Positions 7,908 through 15,681 of a DNA stretch of 64,000 nucleotides are shown one piece after another. The position numbers were made by a program, and so were the translations under genes. The stretch is from Halocalculus aciditolerans. GTDB lineage: Archaea > Halobacteriota > Halobacteria > Halobacteriales > Halobacteriaceae. Every line of letters begins with the position of its first letter. Position 1 is the stretch's first letter. The notes beneath the pieces were generated by a model that saw only the letters and a program-made list of their open reading frames with translations, ran no database searches and was not told where the DNA came from. The stretch is taken from contig NZ_BMPG01000001.1 in the NCBI RefSeq assembly GCF_014647475.1, forward strand, positions 62,001-126,000. The letters are read 5' to 3'.

Positions 7908-8690
7908 GTGTTCGACGAGCGAACACTCCACCCCGAGGTCGAGGCCGTCCGCGACGCGCACGCGCCGGACGCCCTCGTCCTCGACGCGACGAAAGACTTC
8001 GAAGCGCTCCCGGAGCCGGCGCTCGACGAGCTCGCGCTCCGCACCGACGCGCTCGACCCCGCCGACTACGACCCCGACTGGGTCCCCGACGAGGGGCCGG
8101 CGTTCCTCGACCGGCTCGCCACCCGCGAGCTCACTATCGGCGCGCCCGGCGACGGGAGCGTCGCGTGGACGACGCAGACCACGCCGCCCGTGATACTCGT
8201 CAAACCCCGCGTGCAGGGGTCGCCGGAGGGATTCGTGGCGTTCCTCGTCGCGGAGGCGCTCGTGGAAGCCGGCGCGGGCCTCCCCGAGCACTTCCTCGGG
8301 TTCTTCCGCGAGCAGTACCCGGACTTCGCGGACGCCGTCCCCGGCGACGCCACTGACACGTACCAGCTCGCCGCCGCCTGCCTCGACGCCTACCGCGGCC
8401 TCCACACCCGCGACGTCTTCGAATCGTGGGCGGCGGAGAGCGACTACCCGGTGCTCGCCGAGGCGTGGCGGGACGCCGGCGAGCGCGTCCAGCCGCGCCT
8501 CGACGGCCTCGCCCGCGAGGTCGCGCGCGGCTCGACGGGGTTCAGCGACGCCGCGGAACTCGCGTGCAGCGGCGTGAAACACGGCCTCGACGTGCCGACG
8601 CCGTTCGGCGCGCTCGACTCCATCGCCTACCGGAACCACGGCGCGGCCTACGCCGTCCGCTGGGCGGCGAAACTCTTCGAGAACGACTAG
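7908..8690 (+). CDS. Conserved haloarchaeal protein of unknown function
   Basis: 260-residue acidic soluble protein, start GTG at 7908 (VFDERTLHPEVEAV). I see no catalytic motif or membrane segment. Conserved-looking blocks include TTPPVILVKPRVQGSPEGF, HFLGFFREQYPDF and the C-terminal FGALDSIAYRNHGAAYAVRW. It directly follows the 26-residue membrane peptide and converges on the next minus-strand gene with no gap between the stop codons. I recognise it as a haloarchaea-specific hypothetical family without a known function. Confidence 0.8.
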   Translation: MFDERTLHPEVEAVRDAHAPDALVLDATKDFEALPEPALDELALRTDALDPADYDPDWVPDEGPAFLDRLATRELTIGAPGDGSVAWTTQTTPPVILVKPRVQGSPEGFVAFLVAEALVEAGAGLPEHFLGFFREQYPDFADAVPGDATDTYQLAAACLDAYRGLHTRDVFESWAAESDYPVLAEAWRDAGERVQPRLDGLAREVARGSTGFSDAAELACSGVKHGLDVPTPFGALDSIAYRNHGAAYAVRWAAKLFEND

Positions 8691-9293
8691 TCAGTCGTTA
8701 CAGCGGACGGTGATTTCGCCGTCCGCGCTGAGTTCGACGACGCCCGAGCAGAGCGCCTCGAACGCGTCGAGCGCGGCCTCGTCGTGGACTTCCTCGGAGA
8801 CGTGGAAGAGGCCGACCGCGTCGTACTCCTCCAGGAGGTCGACGATACGCGCGAGCGCGTCGGTCGCGCGCTCCTCGTCGGCGTAGTACGCGAGCTCCGT
8901 GATGGAGTCGAAGCTCACGCGGCGCTTTCCGTCTGTGTTCGCGAGGAAGTCCTCTGTTACTTGGACGATGCCGTCGACGTCCTCGGGTCGGGAGACGTAG
9001 CGCACGCCGTCGCCGTTCCGCCGCGAGTAGCCGCGCTCGACCGAGAGCGTGTCGAGAATAGTGGCTTTCGGGCCGTCGTCGCCGCCGAGCGTGGCGACGC
9101 CGTAGTGGTCGAGCTTCTGTTCGACTTCCCGGGCCGTCGTCCGCGTCGAGATAACGAGGAGCGCGTCGGTGTCGGTCTTCAGGAAGTCCGTGTCGATGCG
9201 GTCCGTCTCGGCCGTGCTCGGGTGGCGGAGCAGGACGGCGGTCCCCCCGGGAACCGCGTCCGGCGCACCCTCGATGGCCAGCCGGTACTCCAT
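8691..9293 (-). CDS. HTR-like/KaiC-like protein lacking a Walker motif
   Basis: 200-residue protein resembling the haloarchaeal 'HTR-like' RecA-fold family. It begins MEYRLAIEGAP and includes PGGTAVLLRHPSTAETDRID, ALLVISTRTT, RRVSFDSITELAYYA and a C-terminal ITVRCND. The arrangement of beta strands is KaiC/RecA-like, but no GxxxxGKT P-loop is present, so ATP hydrolysis is unlikely. Role unknown; possible signal or regulatory partner. It has its own promoter region, which precedes the 18-bp repeat tract. Confidence 0.7.
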   Translation of the reverse strand: MEYRLAIEGAPDAVPGGTAVLLRHPSTAETDRIDTDFLKTDTDALLVISTRTTAREVEQKLDHYGVATLGGDDGPKATILDTLSVERGYSRRNGDGVRYVSRPEDVDGIVQVTEDFLANTDGKRRVSFDSITELAYYADEERATDALARIVDLLEEYDAVGLFHVSEEVHDEAALDAFEALCSGVVELSADGEITVRCND

Positions 9294-9408
9294 ACGTTCT
9301 GCACCGCCGCGGGCGACTTAATCCTGCGGGGTTCCCGGGGAGAACCGGACGGAATCGGCGACAGCCGCCGCGGTCGCCACACGCTTGCGTCGTTGAGACC
9401 GCCGCGGT

Positions 9409-9480
9409 AACCGGTAGGCCGACGGGGACCGGTAGGCCGACGGGGACCGGTAGGCCGACGGCAACCGGCTGGCCGACGTC
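9409..9480. repeat. Four tandem 18-bp repeats
   Basis: Four consecutive 18-bp units (9409, 9427, 9445, 9463) share ACCGGTAGGCCGACGGG; the last unit is degenerate (CTGG for TAGG). Each contains the palindrome ACCGGT or the related ACCGGC. The array fills the divergent intergenic space between the HTR-like gene and the methyltransferase gene. Confidence 0.9.
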
Positions 9481-9537
9481 GACGTCCGGCGGGCGGAGAG
9501 GAGAATCGTTTTCCCCGCCACACTCGTTCGCCCGTGT

Positions 9538-10218
9538 ATGAGTGTTCGCGAAGAGTTCGACGCGTGGGCGGCCGAGGGCCGCGATAAGGGGATGGAGGAC
9601 CGCCACTGGCACACGGCGAAGCAGGCGCTCGCCCGGATGCCGGTCGAAGCGGGCGACACGGTCCTCGACCTCGGGACGGGGAGCGGGTACGCGACCCGCG
9701 CGCTCCGCGAGCGCGACGTCGGACGGGCGTACGGTCTCGACGGCGCGCCCGAGATGGCGCGGAACGCCCGTTCCTACACGGACGACGGGAACGTCGGCTT
9801 CGTCGTCGGCGACTTCGGGAGCCTCCCGTTCGCGGACGACAGCATCGACCACGCCTTCTCGATGGAGGCGTTCTACTACTCGGACGACCCCATCGAGACG
9901 CTGGAAGAACTCCGCCGCGTCCTCCGGCCGGGCGGGACGTTCTACTGCGCCGTCGACTTCTTCGAGGAGAACACGTACAGCCACGGCTGGCAGGACACCA
10001 TCGAGGTCGACATGACGCTCTGGAGCAAGCAGGAGTACCGCGACGGCTTCCGCGACGCCGGCTTCTACGTCGCCGAACAGGACAACCTCGCGGACCGCGA
10101 CGTCGAAATCCCCCCCGCGTCCGAGTTCCCGACCGAGCATTACGACACCCGCGAGGACATGGTCGAACGCTACCGCGTCCTCGGCACGCTCCTCACCGTC
10201 GGCGTCGCCCCCGAATAA
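9538..10218 (+). CDS. Class I SAM-dependent methyltransferase
   Basis: 226-residue methyltransferase of the Methyltransf_11 / ubiE-like type. Motif I is VLDLGTGSGYATRAL (about residues 42-56), the acidic residue after beta 2 is in GLDGAPEMA, motif II is VVGDFGSLPFADDSIDHAFS, and motif IV/V ends in LRRVLRPGGTFYC. A substrate cannot be assigned. It stands alone, preceded by the 18-bp repeat array; ATG at 9538 lies just after a GAATCGTTTTCC stretch. Confidence 0.85.
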   Translation: MSVREEFDAWAAEGRDKGMEDRHWHTAKQALARMPVEAGDTVLDLGTGSGYATRALRERDVGRAYGLDGAPEMARNARSYTDDGNVGFVVGDFGSLPFADDSIDHAFSMEAFYYSDDPIETLEELRRVLRPGGTFYCAVDFFEENTYSHGWQDTIEVDMTLWSKQEYRDGFRDAGFYVAEQDNLADRDVEIPPASEFPTEHYDTREDMVERYRVLGTLLTVGVAPE

Positions 10219-10395
10219 CGCGACGCGAACCCGACGACACCGCGCTTTCGACACCTCTATCTCCGCGCTATCGCGCTCACCGAATCTCACCCGGGAACTT
10301 CCAGTCGAACCGCCGGATGGACTGTGCGAACTATCGCGTTATAGCCGTTAAGAGCCGGTGGAATCGAATACGGCCTTCCGGAGGAACTCCGACGA

Positions 10396-10418
10396 ACACC
10401 CCTTCGTTTCGCTTGGAG
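10396..10418 (-). promoter_or_regulatory. Solitary ORB-like element
   Basis: The reverse complement reads CTCCAAGC followed by GAAACGAAGGGGTGTT. Its GAAACGAAGGGGTG core is identical to the origin-core ORBs at 3649-3679 and 3863-3891. It lies in the convergent space between the methyltransferase and the ABC permease, so it is not in a promoter position. Confidence 0.6.
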
Positions 10419-10422
10419 GCGC

Positions 10423-12177
10423 TTAGAGTTCGATACGACCGCCGAGCCGTTCGACGACGAGGAAGCTGGCGGCGGAGACGACGAGGAGGACGGTGCCCAT
10501 GGCGGTGGCGGGGCCGAGGTCGGGGCCGGTGCTGCGGTTCCCGAGGTACTGCTCGACGGCGATGGGCATCGTGTAGCTGCCGGGATCCTGCGTGAGGATG
10601 ATGGTGGCGTCGAACTCGCCGATGCTGATGGCGAACGCGAACGCCGCGCCGGCGACGAGCGCGGGGAGGACGACGGGGAGGGCGACGTCACGGAAGGCTC
10701 GCATCCGCCCCGCGCCGAGGGTGCGGGCGACTTCGAGCGTGCGGTCGTCCACGCGGGCGATGGCGGGGGCGACGGTGCGGGCGACGAAGGGGTAGCCGCC
10801 GACGGCGTGCGCGAGGACGATGGCGAGCGGGCCGGCGACGACGACGCGGGAGCCGGCGACGTCGACGCCGAAGACGAGGGTGCGGAGGAGGCCGAGGCCG
10901 ACGATGACGCCGGAGACGGCGAGCGGGGCCATGAGGACCGCGCCGAGGACGCCGCGTCCCCTCCCCTCGCGTTCGGTGACGAGCGCGACGGCGGTGCCGG
11001 CGGGGAGCGCGACGGCGGCGGCTCCGACGGCGAAGAGGAGGGAGTTCACGACCGCCGTCGCGGGGTCGGTACGTCCCGGGCCGGCGGTCTGGCTGGCGAG
11101 GAAGGCGTAGTTCGAGAGCGTGAACCCGCCCGCGCCGCGGACGCTCGCGTACACCATGCTCGCCATCGGGAGGACGAACATGACGAGGGCGGCGACGGCG
11201 ACGACGCCGACGGCGAGGCGGCCGCGGTCGGGGCGACCGAGGACGCGGCGGCGCGGCGGCGGGCTGCCCGCCGAGCCCGCCGACTGCCCGCGCTCGTAGC
11301 GGATGTAGACGTAGGTGAGCGAGAGAGTGACGACGGCTTCGACGACGGCGAGACCGGCGGCCTCGGTGAGCTTGAGGTTGTTCGCGAGCGCGTAGAGCCA
11401 GACTTCGACGGTGGCGAGCCGCAGGCCGCCGAGCGCGAGGACGATGGGGAACGCCATGAAGTTAAAAATGAAGGCGAGGAGGACGCTCGCGCCGAACGCG
11501 GGGGCGAGCTGGGGGAGGAGGGCGTCGAGGGCGGCGCGGCGTCGGTTCGCGCCGAGGGTGCGGGCGACGGCGACGGTTCGGTAGTCGGCGGTCTCGTACG
11601 CGGCGAGGACGAAGCGCGTGATGAGCGGGGCGTTGTAGAAGGCGAGCGCGAGGACGACGAGCGGGAGGGTGAACGCGAGGTCGAGCGTCGGAAGGCCGGC
11701 GGCGGCGAGGAGCGCGTTGATGGTGCCGTGCGTGCCGAAGGAGGCGGTGAAGCCGACGGCGACGAGGATGGCGGGGAGGACGAAGGGGACGACGGTGAGG
11801 GAGGTGGCGACGTCGCGGCCGGGGAACTCGTAGCGCGCGAGGACGTAGGCGATGGGGAGGCCGAGCGCGACGGAGGCGAGCGTGCCGAGCGTCGCGATAG
11901 TGACGGTGCGCCCGAAGATACCGAAGGCGACCGGGGGGAAGCCGGCGTTCGCCCACGCGCGCAGGCCGGCGGGCACGCCGAGCGGGTCGGCGAACGCGCC
12001 GGCGAGCGCGCCGACGTAGAAGGGGTCGGTGAGGACGCCGACGACCGGCGCGAGGAGCGGGCCGTCCTCGGGCGCGACCGCGGACGCGAGGAGCGCGCCG
12101 ACGGGGTAGTAGAAGAAGACGACGAGCGCCGCGGCGATGGGGAGGCCGACCGCGAGCCGCCACGTCCGCGCCTTCAC
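10423..12177 (-). CDS. Two-domain ABC transporter permease (ThiP/FbpB-like)
   Basis: 584-residue permease with two fused binding-protein-dependent inner-membrane domains, about 12 hydrophobic segments in all. The EAA-type cytoplasmic loops read YRTVAVARTLGANRRRA in the first half and LEVARTLGAGRMRAFRDVALP in the second. This layout is typical of thiamine (ThiP) or ferric iron (FbpB) importers. I chose GTG at 12177 (VKARTWRL); an upstream TTG gives an unlikely extension. No binding protein or ATPase gene lies next to it, so partners must be encoded elsewhere or the transporter is incomplete. Substrate unknown. Confidence 0.87.
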   Translation of the reverse strand: MKARTWRLAVGLPIAAALVVFFYYPVGALLASAVAPEDGPLLAPVVGVLTDPFYVGALAGAFADPLGVPAGLRAWANAGFPPVAFGIFGRTVTIATLGTLASVALGLPIAYVLARYEFPGRDVATSLTVVPFVLPAILVAVGFTASFGTHGTINALLAAAGLPTLDLAFTLPLVVLALAFYNAPLITRFVLAAYETADYRTVAVARTLGANRRRAALDALLPQLAPAFGASVLLAFIFNFMAFPIVLALGGLRLATVEVWLYALANNLKLTEAAGLAVVEAVVTLSLTYVYIRYERGQSAGSAGSPPPRRRVLGRPDRGRLAVGVVAVAALVMFVLPMASMVYASVRGAGGFTLSNYAFLASQTAGPGRTDPATAVVNSLLFAVGAAAVALPAGTAVALVTEREGRGRGVLGAVLMAPLAVSGVIVGLGLLRTLVFGVDVAGSRVVVAGPLAIVLAHAVGGYPFVARTVAPAIARVDDRTLEVARTLGAGRMRAFRDVALPVVLPALVAGAAFAFAISIGEFDATIILTQDPGSYTMPIAVEQYLGNRSTGPDLGPATAMGTVLLVVSAASFLVVERLGGRIEL

Positions 12178-12570
12178 CGCCCGCCCACCCGTGACATTAC
12201 CCGGTAATCGCACTCGGTGATACTTCAATCCGCGGAATCAGAAGCCGGCCTCCACACCCCGATTTCGCGGGTCGCCGTCGCCCGCGCGGCGGTGTTCAGC
12301 TAAGCGAAAGCCGGCCGGTCAGCCGCCCGCGGGTGGAAATTCGAACGGGGGCGAGCGGTCGTGAGCCGAGCCGTTCACGAGAACGGAGTTCTCGTGAGCC
12401 GACCAGAACGCTCCGCGTTCTGGTGACGACGCACGGGTCGCCCGGACAACGCGGGGGTGCTTTCGGAAACGTCGACCTCTCTCCGTCTCACCTGTCTGAA
12501 TCTGCTCCCCTGAACACTATCCACCCGCGCACCCCGAACGTTCAAGCCCTGACCCGCGCAAGCCACGAGC
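12178..12570. other. Divergent intergenic region with two perfect hairpins
   Basis: This 393-bp gap lies between the divergent ABC permease and AI-2E family genes. It contains a hairpin at 12375-12397 (arms TCACGAGAAC/GTTCTCGTGA) and a second at 12403-12423 (arms CCAGAACG/CGTTCTGG). A pyrimidine-rich stretch and CGTTCAAGCC, a possible promoter for the downstream gene, follow. No small gene is convincing. Confidence 0.7.
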
Positions 12571-13566
12571 GTGCCATCTCGCCGCACCGTCACGACCGGC
12601 GTCCTCGTCGCCGTCCTCGGCCTCGCCGCGGCCATCCTCGCGGACGTCCTCGCGACCGTGTTCTTCGCCGTCACCGTCGCCGCCCTCCTCATTCCCGTCT
12701 ACGAGTGGTTCCACGACCGCGGCCTCCCGCCGTGGTGGGCGTCCGCCGCGACGTCCGTGCTCGCGTTCGTCGGCACGCTCGTCCCGCTCACCGTGCTCGC
12801 GGGCCTCGTCTACCTCCGCCGCGACCTCTTCGTCGACCTCGCGCAAGCCATCCCCCGCGAGCTCACCATCGCCGTCTCCGGGTTCACCTACACGGTCGAC
12901 CTCACGCCGTTCCGCGCGGACATCGTCGCCGCCGTCGCCAACCTCGCCTTCGACGTCGCGAGAGCCCTCCCCGTCCTCTCACTCAAACTCACGCTCTTCG
13001 CCATCCTCATCTTCGCGCTCGTCATGCACCACGACGACGCCACCGCCGCCTTCATCGCCCCCGTTCCGGCCCGCTACCACGACCTCGTCCGCCGGTTCAG
13101 CGACCGCGCGCGCGCCACTCTCTACTCCATCTACGTCCTCCAGGCCGCCACCGCCGCCGCCACCGTCGCCCTCGCCCTCCCCGTCTTCCTCCTCCTCGGC
13201 TACCCCTTCCCGTTCACGCTCGCCCTCGTCGCCGGCATCCTCCAGTTCCTCCCCATCGTCGGCCCGAGCCTCCTCGTCGGCGCGCTCGCCGTCTGGAAAC
13301 TCACCATCGGCGACACGACCGGCGCGGTCGTCCTCCTCGTCGCCGCCGGCGTCCTCGTCGCCTGGCTCCCCGACGTCCTCGTCCGCCCCCGCCTCTCCCG
13401 CCGCACCGCCCACCTCCCCGGCAGCCTCTACTACATCGGATTCGTCGGCGGCCTCCTCACCGTCGGCCCCGTCGGCATCATCGCCGGCCCGCTCGTCGTC
13501 GCGCTCGCCGCCGAAGCCGCCCAGCTCCTCGCCGCCGAAAACACCGCCCAGCGGACGCTCTCCTAG
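12571..13566 (+). CDS. AI-2E family (PerM/UPF0118) membrane transporter
   Basis: 331-residue membrane protein with about seven hydrophobic segments and the family C-terminal block with GYPFPFTLALVAGILQFLP, then GPVGIIAGPLVV. AI-2E members include the autoinducer-2 exporter TqsA and Na+/H+ antiporters, so the name does not fix the substrate. Start is GTG at 12571 (MPSRRTVTTG). It is monocistronic and ends 3 bp before the end of the convergent rhodanese gene. Confidence 0.88.
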   Translation: MPSRRTVTTGVLVAVLGLAAAILADVLATVFFAVTVAALLIPVYEWFHDRGLPPWWASAATSVLAFVGTLVPLTVLAGLVYLRRDLFVDLAQAIPRELTIAVSGFTYTVDLTPFRADIVAAVANLAFDVARALPVLSLKLTLFAILIFALVMHHDDATAAFIAPVPARYHDLVRRFSDRARATLYSIYVLQAATAAATVALALPVFLLLGYPFPFTLALVAGILQFLPIVGPSLLVGALAVWKLTIGDTTGAVVLLVAAGVLVAWLPDVLVRPRLSRRTAHLPGSLYYIGFVGGLLTVGPVGIIAGPLVVALAAEAAQLLAAENTAQRTLS

Positions 13567-13569
13567 CTC

Positions 13570-14370
13570 TTAGTTCCGCTCGGTCGGCCGCCCCGCCGCC
13601 TCCCACGCCGTCATACTCCCCTCGAAGAACGCGACGTCCTCGAAGCCCAGCCACCGCAGAACGACGTAGGTGTGACTGATGCGCCGCGCCGTGTTACAGT
13701 AGAGGACGATTTCCTCGCCGCGCTCCACGCCCTTCGACGCCAGCACCGCCTCGACGGCCTCGCGCGGTTTCAGCCCGCGCGACTCCTCGTCGACGAGCTC
13801 GCGCCAGTCGAGGTTCACCGCGCCCGGCACGTGGCCCTCCGCGTACTCCTCCGGCGACCGCGTGTCCACCACGACCGCGCCCGACTCGACCGCCGCCGCC
13901 ACCGCCGCCACGTCCACCAGCGGCGTCTCCGCCGGCCGCTCCACCTCGTAGACCGACTCCTCCACCTCGACCGACCCCGACTCCACCGGATGCTCGCGCG
14001 TCCACGCCGAGTAATCGCCGTCGAGGAACCGGAGTTCTCCCTCTCGCTCGTGTCCCATCACGAGCGCCGTCACGAGGAAGCGCGCCGCGAACACGCCGTG
14101 CGTGTCGTCGTACGCCACCAGCGTATCCGACGGCTCGACGCCCCGCGATTCGAGGAGCGCCCGCCACTCATCCGGGTCCGGGAGCATCCCCTCGCCGCCC
14201 TCGCCGTCGGCGTCTACTGCCCGGAACGCGTCGAACGGGATGTTCACCGCGCCCGGTACGTGCCCGATTCCGTCGTACTCCCAGTTGTCTCGCACGTCCA
14301 CGACGACCACGTCCGGGTCGTCGCGGTGAGCGGCGAGCCACTCCGCGGAGACGACGACGTCTTCGTCCAT
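13570..14370 (-). CDS. Sulfurtransferase with two rhodanese domains
   Basis: 266-residue cytoplasmic protein with two rhodanese domains (about 5-120 and 140-262). The second domain holds the catalytic loop VLYCNTARRIS, whose Cys accepts sulfane sulfur from donors such as thiosulfate or 3-mercaptopyruvate. The first domain is inactive-looking (VAYDDTHGVFA). I start at ATG 14370 (MDEDVVVSAEW), since the upstream extension is intergenic in character. It is divergent from another two-domain rhodanese gene at 14589, so the pair may share a control region. Confidence 0.92.
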   Translation of the reverse strand: MDEDVVVSAEWLAAHRDDPDVVVVDVRDNWEYDGIGHVPGAVNIPFDAFRAVDADGEGGEGMLPDPDEWRALLESRGVEPSDTLVAYDDTHGVFAARFLVTALVMGHEREGELRFLDGDYSAWTREHPVESGSVEVEESVYEVERPAETPLVDVAAVAAAVESGAVVVDTRSPEEYAEGHVPGAVNLDWRELVDEESRGLKPREAVEAVLASKGVERGEEIVLYCNTARRISHTYVVLRWLGFEDVAFFEGSMTAWEAAGRPTERN

Positions 14371-14588
14371 ACACGCGCTTCGTTCCGCCGCGGCTAAACT
14401 CTCGGGAACCACGCGCCACCTGTCCGCGGTCCGAGATAGCGGCGGAAATTGCTGACTCCGGCCGCCGTCGGTTCGCTCTCCGCGAGTGGCCCGCGCCACT
14501 CCCGGCAATCGTTTCCGGGAGAGGAGACCGTCGGGGAGTCCTGCCCGGGTAGGGGGGAACTAAGGGAGCGCCGCACGAGAACCCGCAT

Positions 14589-15455
14589 ATGGTCGAAGAC
14601 GACTACGCGAACGACGTACTCGTGAGCGCCGACTGGGTGGAAGCCCGACTCGACGACTTCGCGAGCGACGACGACGACCTCCGCCTCGTCGAGGTCGACG
14701 TCGACACCGAAGCCTACGACGAAGCCCACGCCCCCGGTGCCATCGGGTTCAACTGGGAGACCCAGCTCCAGGACCAGACGCAGCGCGACATCCTCGAGAA
14801 GCAGGACTTCGAAGCGCTCCTCGGCGAACACGGCATCAGCGAGGACTCCACCGTCGTCCTCTACGGCGACAACTCCAACTGGTTCGCCGCCTACACCTAC
14901 TGGCAGTTCAAGTACTACGGCCACGAAGACGTCAAACTCCTCGACGGCGGTCGCGACTACTGGCTCGAAGAGGGCTACGAGACCACCGACGAGGTCCCCG
15001 AGTACTCGAGCGTGAACTACACCGCTCGCGGGCCCTTCGAGGGCATCCGCGCGTACCGCGACGACGTCGAGAAGGCCGTCGACCGCGGCGTTCCGCTCGT
15101 CGACGTCCGCTCGCCCGAGGAGTACAGCGGCGAGATCCTCGCGCCCCCCGGACTGCAGGAGACCGCGCAGCGCGGCGGCCACGTCCCCGGCGCGAAGAAC
15201 GTCTCCTGGGCCGCGACCGTCCAGGACGACGGCCGCTTCAAGTCCAAGGAGGACCTCGCGGACCTCTACGAGGCCGAAGGCGTGACGAACGACCAGGAGG
15301 TCGTCGCCTACTGCCGCATCGGCGAGCGCTCCTCCATCGCGTGGTTCGCGCTCCACGAACTCCTCGGCTACGACGACGTCACCAACTACGACGGCTCGTG
15401 GACCGAATGGGGCAACCTCGTCGACGCCCCCATCGAGACCGGCAGCGGAGAGTAA
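14589..15455 (+). CDS. tssA: Thiosulfate/3-mercaptopyruvate sulfurtransferase
   Basis: 288-residue two-domain rhodanese. The N-terminal domain lacks a catalytic Cys (VLYGDNSNWFA). The C-terminal domain carries the active loop VAYCRIGERSS with the catalytic Cys, and HVPGAKNVSW typical of the family. It transfers sulfane sulfur to cyanide, thiols or sulfur-carrier proteins. It is preceded by a TATA-like GAACTAAGGG about 25 bp upstream of the ATG, suggesting leaderless transcription. Its divergent neighbour encodes a related protein from which it is clearly diverged. Confidence 0.92.
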   Translation: MVEDDYANDVLVSADWVEARLDDFASDDDDLRLVEVDVDTEAYDEAHAPGAIGFNWETQLQDQTQRDILEKQDFEALLGEHGISEDSTVVLYGDNSNWFAAYTYWQFKYYGHEDVKLLDGGRDYWLEEGYETTDEVPEYSSVNYTARGPFEGIRAYRDDVEKAVDRGVPLVDVRSPEEYSGEILAPPGLQETAQRGGHVPGAKNVSWAATVQDDGRFKSKEDLADLYEAEGVTNDQEVVAYCRIGERSSIAWFALHELLGYDDVTNYDGSWTEWGNLVDAPIETGSGE

Positions 15456-15681
15456 CGCGGTTCGGAAGGAGCGAGCGAAGCGAGCGACTGAGAACCGCGA
15501 GAAGGCGAGCGGCGAGCAGAGCGACACGCGAGCCAGCGCGACACGTCACTCGCGCGAGAACCGCGGGAACGCGAACGGGCCGAAGGCCCGTGAGCGTCCG
15601 CGGATCAATCCATCTCTCTCGTTCTTTCACGCCGGATAGCGGCCGCTTCACGATGCTGTCTCGGTGAGAATCCCGCTCTGC
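15456..15681. other. Intergenic region with GAGCGAAGCGAGCG-type short inverted repeats
   Basis: This convergent gap between the sulfurtransferase and the second Orc1/Cdc6 gene contains GGAGCGAGCGAAGCGAGCGA and CGGGCCGAAGGCCCG. Such short palindromes are common in haloarchaeal intergenic DNA and may act as terminators. I find no ORB and no gene here. Confidence 0.6.
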
